Part shown: positions 5,311 to 5,516 of the stretch, piece after piece | Numbering within the stretch: the first letter of the stretch is position 1 | How the letters are laid out: each line of letters begins with the position of its first letter | Assembly: GCA_910577065.1 (NCBI GenBank) | Contig: CAJTLD010000144.1 | Location: 660 to 6,175 of the forward strand | Length of the DNA stretch: 5,516 nucleotides | Source: an uncultured Lachnospiraceae bacterium | GTDB lineage: Bacteria > Bacillota > Clostridia > Lachnospirales > Lachnospiraceae | Reading direction: 5' to 3' | Notes under the pieces: generated by a model | What the model saw: only the letters and a program-made list of their open reading frames with translations | Database searches by the model: none | Told to the model about the DNA's origin: nothing | Program-made: the position numbers and the translations under genes

Positions 5311-5516
5311 CTGAACTTTTTATCCATTTTCTGCAGCAACTTGATTGGCGTTAGCATCAGCCTGATATTTCTGTTCTGGGCGTCTGCCCTTTTACTGGGA
5401 AAAAAGCCAAAAAAAATACAGGAGCTTCCCAGAATACTGATTGTATCGGCGATATTTGTAGCTATTATTTCAGCTATAGGAGCGGCTTTTTATAAATACG
5501 GGATATTCCACTGGAA
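5311..5516 (+). CDS. Start of a small membrane protein, cut by the window edge
   Basis: An open frame runs from just after the rtcB stop to the right edge with no ATG or GTG start. Read from CTG 5311 it gives 68 codons beginning (M)NFLSIFCSNLIGVSISLIF. There is a hydrophobic helix at about 8-29, a basic turn KKPKKIQELPR (31-41), a second hydrophobic helix at about 42-61, then KYGIFHW. The basic loop predicts that the turn is cytosolic and both ends outside. CTG 5311 has GGGAGG 10 bases upstream and gives a natural N-terminus. TTG 5341 is an alternative but has no binding site and would start inside the first helix. I recognise no family. Its bases are visibly AT-richer than rtcB, as expected for a membrane protein rich in Ile and Phe. 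It starts 3 bases after the rtcB TAG and is in the same frame as rtcB. The gene is real by its layout; the start codon is uncertain. Confidence 0.6.
   Translation, partial: MNFLSIFCSNLIGVSISLIFLFWASALLLGKKPKKIQELPRILIVSAIFVAIISAIGAAFYKYGIFHW

Noticed and set aside
1..5516. CRISPR array, tRNA, riboswitch or insertion sequence
   Set aside because: No regularly spaced repeats, no cloverleaf-like segment, no leader long enough for a riboswitch and no transposase motif were found on either strand by reading.

Overview
The window is a densely packed run of genes, all on the + strand, with moderately high GC. It looks like the chromosome of a Gram-positive anaerobe of the Clostridia, most likely Lachnospiraceae-like. 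That placement is an inference from strong AGGAGG-type ribosome binding sites, ATG/TTG starts, formate-tetrahydrofolate ligase sitting next to FolD, and a membrane-anchored zinc-ribbon protein of a kind common in that group. No rRNA, tRNA, CRISPR array, insertion sequence, riboswitch or convincing terminator is visible. No gene-free stretch exceeds about 100 bases.

Left part (1-2118) is one-carbon metabolism. The C-terminal half of formate-tetrahydrofolate ligase (fhs) enters from the left edge. After a 19-base gap comes an 88-residue protein of unknown function. After a further 93 bases comes a complete folD (methylene-THF dehydrogenase / methenyl-THF cyclohydrolase). Fhs makes 10-formyl-THF from formate, and FolD converts it through 5,10-methenyl-THF to 5,10-methylene-THF, so the two enzymes catalyse consecutive steps. 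The small unknown gene lies between them.

Middle part (2134-4038) holds two less defined genes. The first encodes a single-pass membrane protein with a cytosolic zinc ribbon, a TPR-like helical region and two tandem chitobiase-C/Fn3-associated-type beta domains predicted outside the membrane. The second encodes a stand-alone ABC/SMC-like AAA ATPase of about 243 residues with intact Walker A, signature, Walker B and switch-histidine motifs, and no nuclease domain.

Right part (4102-5516) carries a full-length RtcB-family RNA ligase that starts at TTG and keeps all recognisable metal- and GMP-binding residues. It is followed at once by the beginning of a two-helix membrane protein that has no ATG. 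Its best start is a CTG placed after a good ribosome binding site, and it runs off the right edge.

Every gap is short (15-93 bases) and no terminator is evident, so the whole window could be one transcription unit. The only gap with a possible internal promoter is the AT-richer one in front of folD. The one-carbon genes form a clear functional pair. No pathway visibly links them to the zinc-ribbon protein, the ATPase or RtcB, and the ATPase-RtcB adjacency is the most suggestive unexplained pairing. I found no clear evidence of a wholly new system; the notable points are listed as findings.
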